Shown here one piece after another: positions 1-9,757 of a DNA stretch of 64,000 bases. The translations under genes and the position numbers were made by a program. How positions within the stretch are numbered: position 1 is the stretch's first letter; the number at the start of each line of letters is the position of its first letter. The notes below the pieces were generated by a model. It had not been told where the DNA came from, searched no databases, and was given only the letters and a program-made list of their open reading frames with translations. Source of the DNA: Ewingella sp049889095 (GTDB lineage: Bacteria; Pseudomonadota; Gammaproteobacteria; Enterobacterales; Enterobacteriaceae); the NCBI GenBank assembly GCA_049889095.1, contig JBLJFK010000003.1, one strand, 5' to 3'.

Positions 1-272
1 TCACGCACCGTGTCGTACCAGCCGAGGTTAATTAAGTTGTTGGCCGTCAGCCGGCCAATTAAAAATTCCATCGAAATGTAATTTACGTGACGCTGATCCT
101 GTTTCTGTTTTTCCACCACCGGCCTCGCGGCCAGCTGTTCAGACAGTGCCCCACTGACCGCCTGCCACCACTGGTGCGGTGTCATATCCTGTGCGCTTTG
201 CAGACCAAACCCTTGCCACTGGCGGGTCAGGGCATCCTGAAACTGCATTTTTTCTAATGTGAATTGCGACAT
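1..272 (-). CDS. malP: Maltodextrin phosphorylase, N-terminal part (cut by window edge)
   Basis: The reverse strand opens with MSQFTLEKMQFQDALTRQW and continues through the phosphorylase motif HVNYISMEFLIGRLT, matching the N terminus of enteric MalP. The enzyme releases glucose-1-phosphate from maltodextrins in the cytoplasm. Only about 90 codons are inside the window; the catalytic and PLP-binding parts lie to the left. The start is supported by an AGAGG ribosome site five bases upstream. It is divergent from malT and preceded by MalT boxes, as in E. coli, where malPQ is activated by MalT. Identity is near certain; completeness cannot be judged. Confidence 0.93.
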   Translation of the reverse strand, partial: MSQFTLEKMQFQDALTRQWQGFGLQSAQDMTPHQWWQAVSGALSEQLAARPVVEKQKQDQRHVNYISMEFLIGRLTANNLINLGWYDTVR

Positions 273-339
273 AATTCCTCTCTGAACAGATAATTCTTGC
301 AGACGTTAACGATATGCTGAAGGTAAGCCTGTTGAGAGG

Positions 340-373
340 CATCATCCCGCGAGGGATGAGAGAGGGGAGGAGA
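340..373 (-). promoter_or_regulatory. MalT box cluster for malP
   Basis: Three sites resemble the MalT box GGGGA(T/G)GAGG: GGGGAGGAGA at 364-373 (9/10), AGGGATGAGA at 352-361 (8/10) and, on the opposite strand, CGGGATGATG at 340-349 (8/10). Mixed orientation upstream of malP is the known architecture of MalT-activated promoters. Seen as motif matches; binding is inferred. A possible CRP half site, TGTGA at 426-430, lies toward malT but has no convincing second half. Confidence 0.7.
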
Positions 374-566
374 TAAAGGGCGTAGTACAGACGGGATTAA
401 TTCGTGTAAAAACAACCACTGAAACTGTGACTCAGAGCAACTTAACGAAACGTGAAAGTGTAACAATCTTGCAATATCTCTCGCATTGGCAGACCTTATG
501 AACATTATTACACGCTGTAAAATAAATATACTTTCTTCTGGTTTACCATCATAAGAATCGAAAACT

Positions 567-3290
567 ATGCTGATCCCTTCGAAACTGAGCCGTCCGGTGC
601 GGCTGCAAAACACGGTGGTACGCGATCGTCTGTTGGCAAAACTGGCCTCTGCGCAAAATTACCGTCTGGTCCTGGTCGCCTGCCCCGCCGGCTACGGGAA
701 AACCACGCTGATCGCCCACTGGGCAGCAGGCAAAAGCGATCTCGGTTGGTATTCGCTGGATGAAAGTGACAATCAGCCGGAACGTTTCGCCAGCTATCTG
801 GTGGCCGCCATTCAGCAGGCTACCGGGGGGCACTGTCTCAAAAGCGAAGTACTTAGCCAGAAACGTCAGTACGCCAGCCTGTCAGCGCTGTTTGCCCAGT
901 TGTTTGTCGAACTGTCCGACTGGCACCGCCCGCTGCTGCTGGTAATTGATGATTATCATCTGATTTCCAATGATGCCATTCACGAAAGCATGCGTTTCTT
1001 CCTGCGCCATCAGCCGGAAAATGTCACCTTGATGGTTCTGTCACGCACCCTGCCACAGCTGGGTATCGCTAATTTGCGTGTACGTGATCAACTGCTGGAG
1101 CTGAATGCATCACAGCTGGCCTTCAACCATGTTGAAGCTCAGCAATTCTTTGACTGCCGTCTGGCAGAGCCGATTGAGCAGGCTGACAGCAGCCGTCTAT
1201 GTGACGACGTCGCCGGATGGGCCACGGCGCTGCAGCTGATTGCGCTGTCAGCGCGCCAGTCAAGCGCATCCACCGCCTCGGCCCAGCAATCGGCCAAAAA
1301 ACTGGCCGGCCTGAATGCCAGCCATCTGTCGGAATACCTGGTGGATGAAGTGCTGGACCACGTCGATGCCCCCACCCGTAACTTCCTGCTGCGCTGCTCG
1401 CTGCTGCGGTCAATGAATGATTCTCTGATCGTCAAACTGACCGGAGAAGATAACGGCCAACAACGGCTGGAAGAACTTGAGCGTCAGGGGCTGTTTATTC
1501 ACCGCATGGATGACAGCGGTGAGTGGTTCAACTTTCACCCGCTGTTCGCCACTTTCCTGCGCCAGCGCTGCCAGTGGGAACTGTCGGCCGAGCTGCCAGC
1601 GATCCACTGCTCTGCGGCGGAAGGCTGGCTGGCGCTGGGTTTCCCGGCTGAAGCAATTCACCATGCGCTGGGTGCCGAAAATACCAATTTACTGCGCGAC
1701 ATTCTGCTGCAACATGCCTGGCCACTGTTCAATCAGAGCGAGCTGGCACTGCTGGAAGAATGCCTGAATGCGCTGCCGTATGAGCGATTGATTGAGAACC
1801 CTAAACTCGCCCTGTTGCAGGCCTGGCTGGCGCAAAGTCAGCACCGTTACGGTGAAGTAGAAATGCTGCTGGAACGGGCTGAAAACGAAATGCAGCGCGA
1901 AAAAATCGAGATGGATAAAACCCTCAGCGCCGAGTTCGACGCACTGCGGGCGCAGGTGGCAATTAATGACGGTAAGCAGGATGAAGCGGAAAAACTGGCC
2001 GTCCACGCGTTGCGCTACCTGCCCAACTCCAGCTTCTACAGTCGCATTGTCGCCACCTCGGTCACCGGTGAAATTCAGCACTGCAAAGGCGACTTAAGCC
2101 GTGCACTACCGCTGATGCAACAAACGGAACAGATCGCTCGCCGCCACGAAGCCTATCACTACGCGCTGTGGGCACTGCTGCAACAGAGCGAAATCCTGAT
2201 TGCTCAGGGTTTTTTACAGGCCGCCTATGAAACGCAGGACAAGGCGTTTGAACTGGTGCGCGAGCAGCACCTTGAGCAACTGCCAATGCATGAGTTTCTG
2301 CTGCGTCTGCGCTCGCAGCTCCTATGGTCATGGGCACGCCTTGACGACGCCGAAAACGCCGCCCGCGAGGGCCTCGAAGTCTTGGCTAACTTTCAACCTC
2401 AGCAGCAATTGCAATGTCTGGCGATGCTGGCCAAATGCTCGCTGGCGCGCGGCCATCTCGACAATGCGCACAGCTATTTGCAGCGTTGCGAAACTCTGCT
2501 GCAAAGCGGGCAATACCATACCGACTGGCTGACTAATGCCGATAAACCGCGGGTGATTTACTGGCAGATGGTCGGCGATAAAACCTCGGCGCGCAGCTGG
2601 CTGAATCAGACGTCCAAGCCGGGCATGGCGGATAATCACTTCCTGCAAGGCCAGTGGCGCAACATAGCCCGCGTGCAGATCCTGCTAGAGCAGTTCGACG
2701 AAGCCGAAGTGGTCATTGATGAACTTAATACCAACGCCCGTCAGTTGAAGCTGGTCAGCGACCTCAATCGCAACCTGATCCTCTGCAACATGCTCTACTG
2801 GCATACTGGCCGTAAGAACGAAGCCCAGCGCGTACTGATTGAAGCGCTTGAGCTCTCTAACCGCACCGGATTTGTCAGCCATTTCGTCATTGAAGGCGAG
2901 ATGATGGCGCAGCAGTTGCGTCAGCTGATTCAGCTCAACTTATTGCCGGATATGGAACAGCGCCGGGCGCAGAAAATCCTGCGCGATATAAACCAGCATC
3001 ACCGGCACAAATTTGCCCATTTCGACGAAGGCTTTGTGAATAAATTGCTTACCCATCCCCAGGTCCCGGAGCTTATCCGCACCAGCCCACTGACCCAGCG
3101 CGAGTGGCAGGTACTGGGACTGATTTACTCCGGTTACAGCAATGATCAGATTGCCGGTGAGCTGACGGTAGCCTCGACCACCATCAAAACTCACATCCGC
3201 AATTTGTATCAAAAACTGGGCGTTACCCACCGCCAGGATGCGGTTTCTCAGGCGCAACATCTGTTGCAGGTGATGGGTTATGGTGCCTGA
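567..3290 (+). CDS. malT: MalT, ATP-dependent activator of the maltose regulon
   Basis: A 907-residue STAND-class regulator (E. coli 901). It starts MLIPSKLSRPVRL and has the Walker A motif PAGYGKTT at residues 40-47. A long helical-repeat sensor region fills the middle, and a LuxR-type helix-turn-helix sits at the C terminus (LTQREWQVLGLIYSGYSN onward). In the family, maltotriose and ATP drive oligomerisation and activation of mal promoters, while MalK, MalY and Aes inhibit. It is divergent from malP with MalT boxes between them. An intrinsic terminator follows directly. Nothing looks broken. Confidence 0.97.
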   Translation: MLIPSKLSRPVRLQNTVVRDRLLAKLASAQNYRLVLVACPAGYGKTTLIAHWAAGKSDLGWYSLDESDNQPERFASYLVAAIQQATGGHCLKSEVLSQKRQYASLSALFAQLFVELSDWHRPLLLVIDDYHLISNDAIHESMRFFLRHQPENVTLMVLSRTLPQLGIANLRVRDQLLELNASQLAFNHVEAQQFFDCRLAEPIEQADSSRLCDDVAGWATALQLIALSARQSSASTASAQQSAKKLAGLNASHLSEYLVDEVLDHVDAPTRNFLLRCSLLRSMNDSLIVKLTGEDNGQQRLEELERQGLFIHRMDDSGEWFNFHPLFATFLRQRCQWELSAELPAIHCSAAEGWLALGFPAEAIHHALGAENTNLLRDILLQHAWPLFNQSELALLEECLNALPYERLIENPKLALLQAWLAQSQHRYGEVEMLLERAENEMQREKIEMDKTLSAEFDALRAQVAINDGKQDEAEKLAVHALRYLPNSSFYSRIVATSVTGEIQHCKGDLSRALPLMQQTEQIARRHEAYHYALWALLQQSEILIAQGFLQAAYETQDKAFELVREQHLEQLPMHEFLLRLRSQLLWSWARLDDAENAAREGLEVLANFQPQQQLQCLAMLAKCSLARGHLDNAHSYLQRCETLLQSGQYHTDWLTNADKPRVIYWQMVGDKTSARSWLNQTSKPGMADNHFLQGQWRNIARVQILLEQFDEAEVVIDELNTNARQLKLVSDLNRNLILCNMLYWHTGRKNEAQRVLIEALELSNRTGFVSHFVIEGEMMAQQLRQLIQLNLLPDMEQRRAQKILRDINQHHRHKFAHFDEGFVNKLLTHPQVPELIRTSPLTQREWQVLGLIYSGYSNDQIAGELTVASTTIKTHIRNLYQKLGVTHRQDAVSQAQHLLQVMGYGA

Positions 3291-3317
3291 CACGCTCCTC
3301 AACCCTGTCAGTTCGAC

Positions 3318-3354
3318 ATAAAAAAACCGCCATGATTTTTTGGCGGTTTTTTTA
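3318..3354 (+). terminator. Intrinsic terminator after malT
   Basis: Hairpin AAAAACCGCCA / TGGCGGTTTTT with a T tract on the right and an A tract on the left, so it could act in both directions. It begins about 28 bases after the malT stop. Confidence 0.9.
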
Positions 3355-3436
3355 TGTCTTCAGCTAGCCGAAACAAGCCTGACGATAATTTTTCCGCTGC
3401 TAAACTTTTTGATCTTCCAAACCTCGCCCATTATAA

Positions 3437-3452
3437 TGTGACGAAGATCACA
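3437..3452. promoter_or_regulatory. CRP (cAMP receptor protein) binding site
   Basis: TGTGA-CGAAGA-TCACA is a perfect pair of CRP half sites with the canonical 6-base spacer, flanked by A/T-rich bases that also fit the consensus. It lies about 100 bases upstream of yjcB, the only downstream gene. I do not see a clear -10 at a class II distance, so the promoter geometry is open. Confidence 0.75.
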
Positions 3453-3551
3453 TTTTATGTTTGCACCGCCTTGCGCCTCCTGCGTGTTTTGTCCTTCCGG
3501 GCAGCCAGCGTGGTGCAATTCAGGCAGCGACGCTAAGAAGGAAGACGTTAG

Positions 3552-3836
3552 ATGGGCACGTTAGCCGCTGGTTTCATGATGATGCGCTGGGAATTACTCA
3601 GTGCATTTCTGATGTTTTGCACCAGCCAGTTGAATATCGTTTGTCGCCAGTCCAGCCGTAACGCTATGGCATTCATTTTCAGCGGTGTCGGTCTGGTCAT
3701 CACCTGCTTCTTCGTCATGGGTCTGATGGGCATCACCTATGACGCCGACGCTGTTGCACATTTCTGGGCCGTGACCCAGGACGTCTTTATAGACACCATG
3801 AGTAAAACCCCGACCGATATGCCCTTCTATTATTAA
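3552..3836 (+). CDS. yjcB: YjcB family small membrane protein
   Basis: The 94-residue product begins MGTLAAGFMMMRWELLSAF and aligns from memory along its whole length with E. coli YjcB (about 93 residues). Shared features are the RW(E/Q)LLSA motif and the GLMGIT motif. It has two hydrophobic stretches (about residues 12-26 and 40-62), suggesting a small inner-membrane protein. A GGAAG ribosome site precedes the ATG. It stands alone, on the same strand as malT, with a strong CRP site upstream. No function is established for the family that I know of. Confidence 0.8.
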   Translation: MGTLAAGFMMMRWELLSAFLMFCTSQLNIVCRQSSRNAMAFIFSGVGLVITCFFVMGLMGITYDADAVAHFWAVTQDVFIDTMSKTPTDMPFYY

Positions 3837-3992
3837 TTCAGCCCGTGGCGTGCAATCCTAAAAATTGGAAACTGCGCGCTTCCTCAAAAGAGTTTTTGTA
3901 CATCAACTTTCAATTCAGCGTAGATTGCGAGGTGCAACGCCTCGCTCTGCGCAAATTGTTTTTTATAAAAGTATTCATTGCTTATAAGCGAA

Positions 3993-4020
3993 GTGACGTA
4001 TTAGATTCTCACGCTATAAT
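3993..4020 (+). promoter_or_regulatory. Candidate promoter of bglX
   Basis: TATAAT at 4015-4020 with GTGACG about 16 bases upstream. The stretch 3837-4106 holds no gene that I can support; this is the best promoter-like element in it, about 90 bases before bglX. Confidence 0.45.
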
Positions 4021-4106
4021 TTTCTTAGAATGATCATTATCTTGTTTGCTTTCTTGCTGCTGATTTTCGCCCTACGGCAGTACGATTTTTGTCTGAAGGA
4101 TACTCA

Positions 4107-6404
4107 ATGAATACGCATCACCTGATTGGCGCGCTCGTGTTAATGGCAGGTTCCACCTCGTTGTTTGCAGAACAAACGGCGGGTATTCCACAAGATCAGC
4201 TGAAAGAGCGCGAAGCGTTTATCTCCCATCTGATGAAACAGATGACGCTGGATGAAAAAATCGGCCAACTCAATTTAGTCAGCGTGGGGCCTGACTATAA
4301 GAAAGAAGCCATCATGGCCGATATCCGCGCCGATAAAGTCGGCGGTATGTTCAACACGGTGACCAAACCCGACATCCGTCGCATGCAGGATCAAGTACAA
4401 CATAGCCGTCTGAAAATTCCTCTATTCTATGCGTATGACGTCGTTCACGGTCAGCGTACGATTTTCCCGATCAGCCTCGGATTGGCAGCCAGCTGGGACA
4501 TGAATGCCGTGGCCACCAGCGCGCGGATATCCGCTGAAGAAACCGCTGCCGATGGCCTCAACATGACCTTCTCACCCATGGTCGACGTCACCCGCGATCC
4601 GCGCTGGGGTCGGGTTTCTGAAGGCTTCGGCGAAGATACTTACCTGACATCCCGTCTCGCCCATGAAATGGTCTCTGCTTATCAGGGCAATGACCCGTCC
4701 GCGCCAAATGCGGTGATGGCGAACGTCAAGCACTTCGCACTCTATGGTGCCGTCGAAGGCGGCCGTGAATACAATACTGTCGACATGAGCCTGACCCGCA
4801 TGTTCAACGACTACCTGCCCCCCTACAAAGCCGCGTTGGACGCCGGCGCCGGCGGTGTGATGGTGGCATTGAACTCGATAAATGGCATTCCGGCCACCTC
4901 CAACCCGTGGTTATTACAGCAGATCTTACGCGACCAGTGGAAATTCAAAGGCCTGACCGTCAGCGACCACGGCGCGATTGGTGGCCTGGTGATGCATGGC
5001 GTCGCACAGGATGATCGCCAGGCGGCGGCTATGGCGCTGAAGTCGGGTGTCGATATGGACATGGCCGACAACATGTACGGCAAGTATCTGAAAGGCCTGG
5101 TCGCCGACAAAATTGTTACCGAGAAAGAGATCGACCGCTCAGTCCGTAATGTATTGACCGCAAAATGGGACATGGGGCTGTTCGCTGACCCGTACCGTCA
5201 TTTAGGTCCGGCTTCCAGTGATCCGGTGGATACCAATGCTGAAAGCCGTTTGCATCGCGCAGAAGCGCGTGAAGTGGCCCGCACTTCGCTGGTGTTGCTG
5301 AAAAATGAGCATGAAACCCTGCCGTTGCAGAAAAAAGGCACCATTGCGTTAGTCGGAACCCTGGCAGATAGCCAGCGTGACGTCATGGGGAGTTGGTCAG
5401 CCGCCGGGAAAGCCAATCAGGCCGTTACCGTGCTGCAGGGAATGAAAGAGGCCATCGGTGATAAAGCGACGCTGCTTTATGCACGCGGTGCCAACATCTC
5501 TAACGACCCGGCGCTCCTCGACTTCCTGAATCAATATGAAAAACAGGTCATTAACGATCCGCGTCCGGCGCAGGAAATGATTGATGAAGCGGTGAAAACC
5601 GCCGAAAAAGCCGATGTGGTCGTCGCGGTAGTCGGTGAAGCACAAGGCATGGCTCATGAGGCTTCCAGCCGAACTGAACTTAACATTCCACAAAGCCAGC
5701 GCGACCTGCTGAAAGCCCTAAAAGCCACCGGTAAACCATTGGTGATTGTGCTGATGAATGGTCGTCCGCTGACCTTAACGTGGGAAAATGATATCGCTGA
5801 CGCGATGCTGGAAACCTGGTTCAGCGGTACCGAGGGCGGCCACGCGATTGCCGATGTATTGTTTGGTGATTACAACCCATCAGGTAAGTTACCGATGACC
5901 TTCCCACGCTCCGTGGGGCAGATCCCGCTCTACAACAGCGTGCTTAATACCGGTCGCCCGTTTAATCCGCAAAAACCTAATAAATATACTTCGCGCTATT
6001 TTGATATCACCAACGGCCCGCTTTTCGCCTTTGGTTACGGCCTGAGTTATACCCAGTTCAGCGTGTCTGACGTGTCGCTTTCAGCCTCCACAATGAGCAC
6101 CAGCACACCACTGACCGCCAGTGTAACGGTCAAAAACACCGGTAAACTCAGTGGCGCAACCATCGTTCAGCTCTATCTGCAAGACGTAGCAGCCTCGATC
6201 AGCCGACCGGTCAAAGAGCTTAAGAATTTTGAGAAAATTGACCTGGCTCCTGGCGAAGAGAAAGTCGTGACCTTCACTATCAACGAAAAAGATTTACGCT
6301 TCTTCAATGACAAGCTCAAGTGGGCGTCAGAACCCGGTAAATTCAACGTATTCATTGGATTGGATTCACAAGATGTTAAGACCACCAGCTTCCTGCTGAA
6401 ATAA
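4107..6404 (+). CDS. bglX: Periplasmic beta-glucosidase BglX (GH3)
   Basis: The 765-residue product has the same length as E. coli BglX. A signal peptide (MNTHHLIGALVLMAGSTSLFA) precedes a GH3 N-terminal barrel, the nucleophile motif SDHGA with Asp287, a GH3 C-terminal domain and a fibronectin-III-like tail. It hydrolyses beta-glucosides in the periplasm. I chose ATG 4107, with a GAAGGA ribosome site, over an in-frame TTG at 4089, because the signal peptide starts there. It is followed by rpfR 50 bases downstream on the same strand; no terminator is evident between them. Confidence 0.95.
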   Translation: MNTHHLIGALVLMAGSTSLFAEQTAGIPQDQLKEREAFISHLMKQMTLDEKIGQLNLVSVGPDYKKEAIMADIRADKVGGMFNTVTKPDIRRMQDQVQHSRLKIPLFYAYDVVHGQRTIFPISLGLAASWDMNAVATSARISAEETAADGLNMTFSPMVDVTRDPRWGRVSEGFGEDTYLTSRLAHEMVSAYQGNDPSAPNAVMANVKHFALYGAVEGGREYNTVDMSLTRMFNDYLPPYKAALDAGAGGVMVALNSINGIPATSNPWLLQQILRDQWKFKGLTVSDHGAIGGLVMHGVAQDDRQAAAMALKSGVDMDMADNMYGKYLKGLVADKIVTEKEIDRSVRNVLTAKWDMGLFADPYRHLGPASSDPVDTNAESRLHRAEAREVARTSLVLLKNEHETLPLQKKGTIALVGTLADSQRDVMGSWSAAGKANQAVTVLQGMKEAIGDKATLLYARGANISNDPALLDFLNQYEKQVINDPRPAQEMIDEAVKTAEKADVVVAVVGEAQGMAHEASSRTELNIPQSQRDLLKALKATGKPLVIVLMNGRPLTLTWENDIADAMLETWFSGTEGGHAIADVLFGDYNPSGKLPMTFPRSVGQIPLYNSVLNTGRPFNPQKPNKYTSRYFDITNGPLFAFGYGLSYTQFSVSDVSLSASTMSTSTPLTASVTVKNTGKLSGATIVQLYLQDVAASISRPVKELKNFEKIDLAPGEEKVVTFTINEKDLRFFNDKLKWASEPGKFNVFIGLDSQDVKTTSFLLK

Positions 6405-6454
6405 TCTGTATTCGCAGAATAGCTGGCGTGCAGTTTACAAGCGGAGATACTTTC

Positions 6455-8446
6455 ATGAAAGACACTAAAGATGACTCCATTCTGTACCTGCACTTTGGCA
6501 CCCCGCGCCCTTATTGGCGTATGGGGTCTGACAGTAATGCCCTCGAGTTATCCGCTGAGAAGGGTGTCACCAACGTCGCCGTATCATTGACTGGATATCA
6601 GGCGGCGCGTATCCGCGAACTGACGGGTATCACCTCCTGTTTTACACTGGACGTCTCGCTGTTTGGCACCCCTATTTGCCTCTATCTGGTCGGCAGAAAA
6701 GTCGATAATCAGGTCTGGGCCGGCACTGCCTCTGATTTTGAAGATACCGCCTCGGTGGCGCACGACCTTGAAGTCGGGCTGAGCTTCGCCGAACAGGTGG
6801 TTTCAGAAGCTAACTCCGTGATCGTCATTATCGATCAGGAGGGCAAAGTTCACCGCTTTAACCGACTGAGCGAGGAGTACACCGGCCTGCGTGAAGAGGA
6901 CGTTATCGGGCGCAGCGCCTATGAGCTGTTTATGTCGATGGAAGAGGGTATCGCTTCACGCCAAAACATCACCGGCTTCTTCCAGAATGAGCAATCCTAC
7001 GAAGTCGAGCGCTGGATAAATACGGTCAAAGGCCAGCGGCTGTTTCTGTTTCGTAATAAATTTGTCCACAGCGGCAGTGGAAAACAGCAAAAATTTCTGA
7101 TCTGCTCTGGCTCGGATATCACCGATGAACGCATGGCGCAGGAGAGATTACGGGTACTCGCCAACACTGACGTCATCACCGGTTTGGCGAACCGCAATGC
7201 CTTGCAGGAACTATTGCGTACAGCGCTTGAAGAGCGCGGCGATAATCAGGTCGGACTGATATACCTTGATCTGGATAACTTCAAAAAAGTTAACGATGCC
7301 TATGGCCATATGTTTGGTGACCGCCTGCTCAAAGAGGTAGCGCACGCCATTCTGGACTGCCTGAAAGAGACCGATACGCTGGCGCGGCTCGGGGGCGACG
7401 AATTCATCATTCTCAGCACCTACACCTCGGTGGAGGCGCTCGAAGCCATCAGCCAGCAGATCCTCGGCCGCCTTAAAGCGCCATTTCGCATTGGTTTGAT
7501 CGAGGTTTACACCGCCTGTTCTAGCGGTATTGCCGTCTGTCCGCAGCACGGCATTGATTCAGAAAATCTGCTACGTAATGCCGACACGGCCATGTACGTG
7601 GCAAAAGAGAGCGGTAAAAATGCGCACTGCGTATTTTCGCCGGAGATGAACAAGAAAGTCGCTGAATTTATGTGGCTGGATACCCACCTGCGCAAAGCAC
7701 TGGTAGAGCATCAACTGATGCTCTACTACCAGCCGAAAGTTGCCGCCAATGGTGACGTTCTGAGCGTCGAAGCGCTGCTGCGCTGGCGCTCACCGGAGCG
7801 CGGCATTATTCAGCCGCAGGACTTTATTCCTTACGCCGAAGAGTCTGGCCTTATTGCGCCACTCGGCAAATGGGTGATAGATACCGCCACGCAACAGGCC
7901 GCCGACTGGCAGCGCAAGGGGCTGAACCTGCGTATCGCCGTCAATCTTTCGGCCCGGCAATTGGGTAATTTTTCACTGGTCGCCAACTTTACAGAAGCCA
8001 TGCAAAATTCCGGAATGAAGCACTGTCTGCTCGATTTCGAGCTGACGGAAAGCTGCCTGGTTGAAGATGAAAAAGCCGCCGTCGCTATGATAAACCAGCT
8101 GCGTAAACTCGGCGCGGAAGTGTACCTGGATGACTTCGGCACCGGCTACTCCTCGCTGTCCCAACTGGCGCGTATTCCTCTCGACGCGATCAAGCTGGAC
8201 CAGAGTTTTGTGCGTGGCATCAATCACAGTCCGGTTTCACAGGCCCTGGTACGGGCGATCGTTGCCGTGGCAAGAACGCTGCAATTAAACGTGGTGGCGG
8301 AAGGCGTAGCAACGCTTGAAGAAGAGTTGCTGATTGACGAAATCGGCGTGGACAGCAAACAAGGTTTCCTGTTTGCCAAGCCAATGCCCGCAGACGAGCT
8401 GGAGCACTGGCTTGTACAGAGAGCAAAACTTCACCCGGTCGTTTGA
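6455..8446 (+). CDS. rpfR: RpfR/PdeR-type DSF receptor, PAS-GGDEF-EAL c-di-GMP enzyme
   Basis: The 663-residue product matches enteric PdeR (YciR/Gmr, 661 residues) and the RpfR family. An N-terminal region of about 95 residues corresponds to the RpfF-interaction (FI) domain of RpfR. It is followed by a PAS domain (about 105-225), a GGDEF domain with intact GGDEF at 313-317, and an EAL domain with EAL at 439-441, ELTES and DDFGTGYSS. In RpfR proteins the PAS domain binds cis-2-dodecenoic acid and stimulates c-di-GMP hydrolysis. The convergent neighbour is an rpfF synthase, which supports the RpfR rather than the PdeR-only role. Start ATG 6455 follows CGGAGA. Confidence 0.9.
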   Translation: MKDTKDDSILYLHFGTPRPYWRMGSDSNALELSAEKGVTNVAVSLTGYQAARIRELTGITSCFTLDVSLFGTPICLYLVGRKVDNQVWAGTASDFEDTASVAHDLEVGLSFAEQVVSEANSVIVIIDQEGKVHRFNRLSEEYTGLREEDVIGRSAYELFMSMEEGIASRQNITGFFQNEQSYEVERWINTVKGQRLFLFRNKFVHSGSGKQQKFLICSGSDITDERMAQERLRVLANTDVITGLANRNALQELLRTALEERGDNQVGLIYLDLDNFKKVNDAYGHMFGDRLLKEVAHAILDCLKETDTLARLGGDEFIILSTYTSVEALEAISQQILGRLKAPFRIGLIEVYTACSSGIAVCPQHGIDSENLLRNADTAMYVAKESGKNAHCVFSPEMNKKVAEFMWLDTHLRKALVEHQLMLYYQPKVAANGDVLSVEALLRWRSPERGIIQPQDFIPYAEESGLIAPLGKWVIDTATQQAADWQRKGLNLRIAVNLSARQLGNFSLVANFTEAMQNSGMKHCLLDFELTESCLVEDEKAAVAMINQLRKLGAEVYLDDFGTGYSSLSQLARIPLDAIKLDQSFVRGINHSPVSQALVRAIVAVARTLQLNVVAEGVATLEEELLIDEIGVDSKQGFLFAKPMPADELEHWLVQRAKLHPVV

Positions 8447-8510
8447 ACACAGCCTCGCGCTAGCTGTCAGGATTGGCAGTTATTGTGGCGGGACAATAGG
8501 TATAAGCAGA

Positions 8511-9377
8511 CTAACCGGTTTTACGCACAGAAGCCGTATGGCGATTTTGTAACATCACCAGCCGTTCCATGTAAGCGACGTCTTTCTCTTCCAGAGTAAA
8601 GGCCGCATCGACCCAATCTTCCGTAATATCCATCAGCTCCGAACGCGAAAGTTGCAACACACGCTGGCGCGCACGGATCATAGCTCTGATCCCGTTGAGC
8701 TTTGGCCTGAGTGTATCGATAAAGGTACGGGTAGCGATGAACGCATCACCCGGCTGGAACAGTATATCTACCAGCCCGCGGCTTTCGAACCACTCCGCCG
8801 TATGTGACTCTCCGGTAGAGATAAGTTCCTCCGCCAGCCGCATGCCCGATTTACGCGACACCAACGAATAACCGCCCATGCCGGGAAACAGATTAAAAGC
8901 AATTTCCGGAAATCCCATCCGGGCGGTGTTCTGTGCCAGCACATAGTGATGCGCCAGCGCAGCCTCGAAGCCCCCGCCCAGCGCAGTCCCTTCGATCATC
9001 GATAGACTGACTGCACCGACATCGAAACCTCGAGCAGCCGCATGAACACAATCGATACAGGCACGGGCATAAGCACGTAATGCTTCGCGTTTATTATTAA
9101 GGATTGAATCAACAAAAAAACTCAGGTCACCGCCGACATTATAAATATTAGGCACCAAAGAACCGGTAACCCAAAAATCAAACCGTAACCCTGAGGCCTT
9201 TGCCGCATAGGTCAGGTTCATAATGTCTTCGATTAACAGCTGATTAAAACAAGGGCGGGGAAAGGCTTTCAGCATCATCCACATGACATTACGGCCTTCT
9301 TCATAATAGGCAGCAATTTGCGTTAAATGCCCGGCTTCGGTAAATGGACGACACGCTGTATGGTCAATAAGATTCAT
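8511..9377 (-). CDS. rpfF: RpfF-type cis-2-unsaturated fatty acid (DSF/BDSF) synthase
   Basis: A 288-residue crotonase-fold enzyme matching RpfF. It has the oxyanion/active-site segment GTALGGGFEAAL with Glu138 and MGFPEIAFNLFPGMGGYS with Glu158, the two glutamates required in Xanthomonas RpfF. The family acts as both acyl-ACP dehydratase and thioesterase, making the diffusible cis-2 fatty-acid signal sensed by RpfR. It converges on rpfR with only 64 bases between the stops and no obvious terminator. Ordinary enoyl-CoA hydratase is less likely given both motifs and the RpfR partner. Confidence 0.9.
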   Translation of the reverse strand: MNLIDHTACRPFTEAGHLTQIAAYYEEGRNVMWMMLKAFPRPCFNQLLIEDIMNLTYAAKASGLRFDFWVTGSLVPNIYNVGGDLSFFVDSILNNKREALRAYARACIDCVHAAARGFDVGAVSLSMIEGTALGGGFEAALAHHYVLAQNTARMGFPEIAFNLFPGMGGYSLVSRKSGMRLAEELISTGESHTAEWFESRGLVDILFQPGDAFIATRTFIDTLRPKLNGIRAMIRARQRVLQLSRSELMDITEDWVDAAFTLEEKDVAYMERLVMLQNRHTASVRKTG

Positions 9378-9757
9378 AGTTAATATCCAGGTAAGAAAGG
9401 GATGGTGGGTGAAGCAGGTCCAGCCTATTCCAGCTCTAACCCGAACTGAATCGATTCGAGTTTATGCGGTAAAAATAATCTCAATGAAGCGAAATAATGT
9501 TTTAATTTAAAAAATTAGCAGGGAAATAAATAACCTGGCCTCGTGGGAGTTCTATTTTTTTCGCCAGGGCATTAACCAAAATCAGAATTTCCCATAGACA
9601 GAACCATGCTGGCTATCGACTCTTCTTGCCGAACGATTCTTTTACTCTTTTTTAATTTTTATGAGCCTAATCACATTCGCCAGCGTTACCCTTTTAAATT
9701 CCCCGTTCAACAGCTAAATTGATCTTTATCTCATCCGACCACTTAAGAGTATCTCCT
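9378..9757. other. A/T-rich divergent promoter region, rpfF/fadH
   Basis: A 380-base stretch between the divergent starts of rpfF and fadH. It is A/T-rich, especially 9480-9530. I see no gene, no strong hairpin and no operator that I can name. Confidence 0.5.

Noticed and set aside
426..441. CRP site in the malT promoter
   Set aside because: TGTGA is present, but the second half (GCAAC) does not match TCACA; not listed as a feature.
3845..4033. 62-codon forward frame before bglX
   Set aside because: No homology that I recognise, no ribosome site, and it overlaps the likely bglX promoter.
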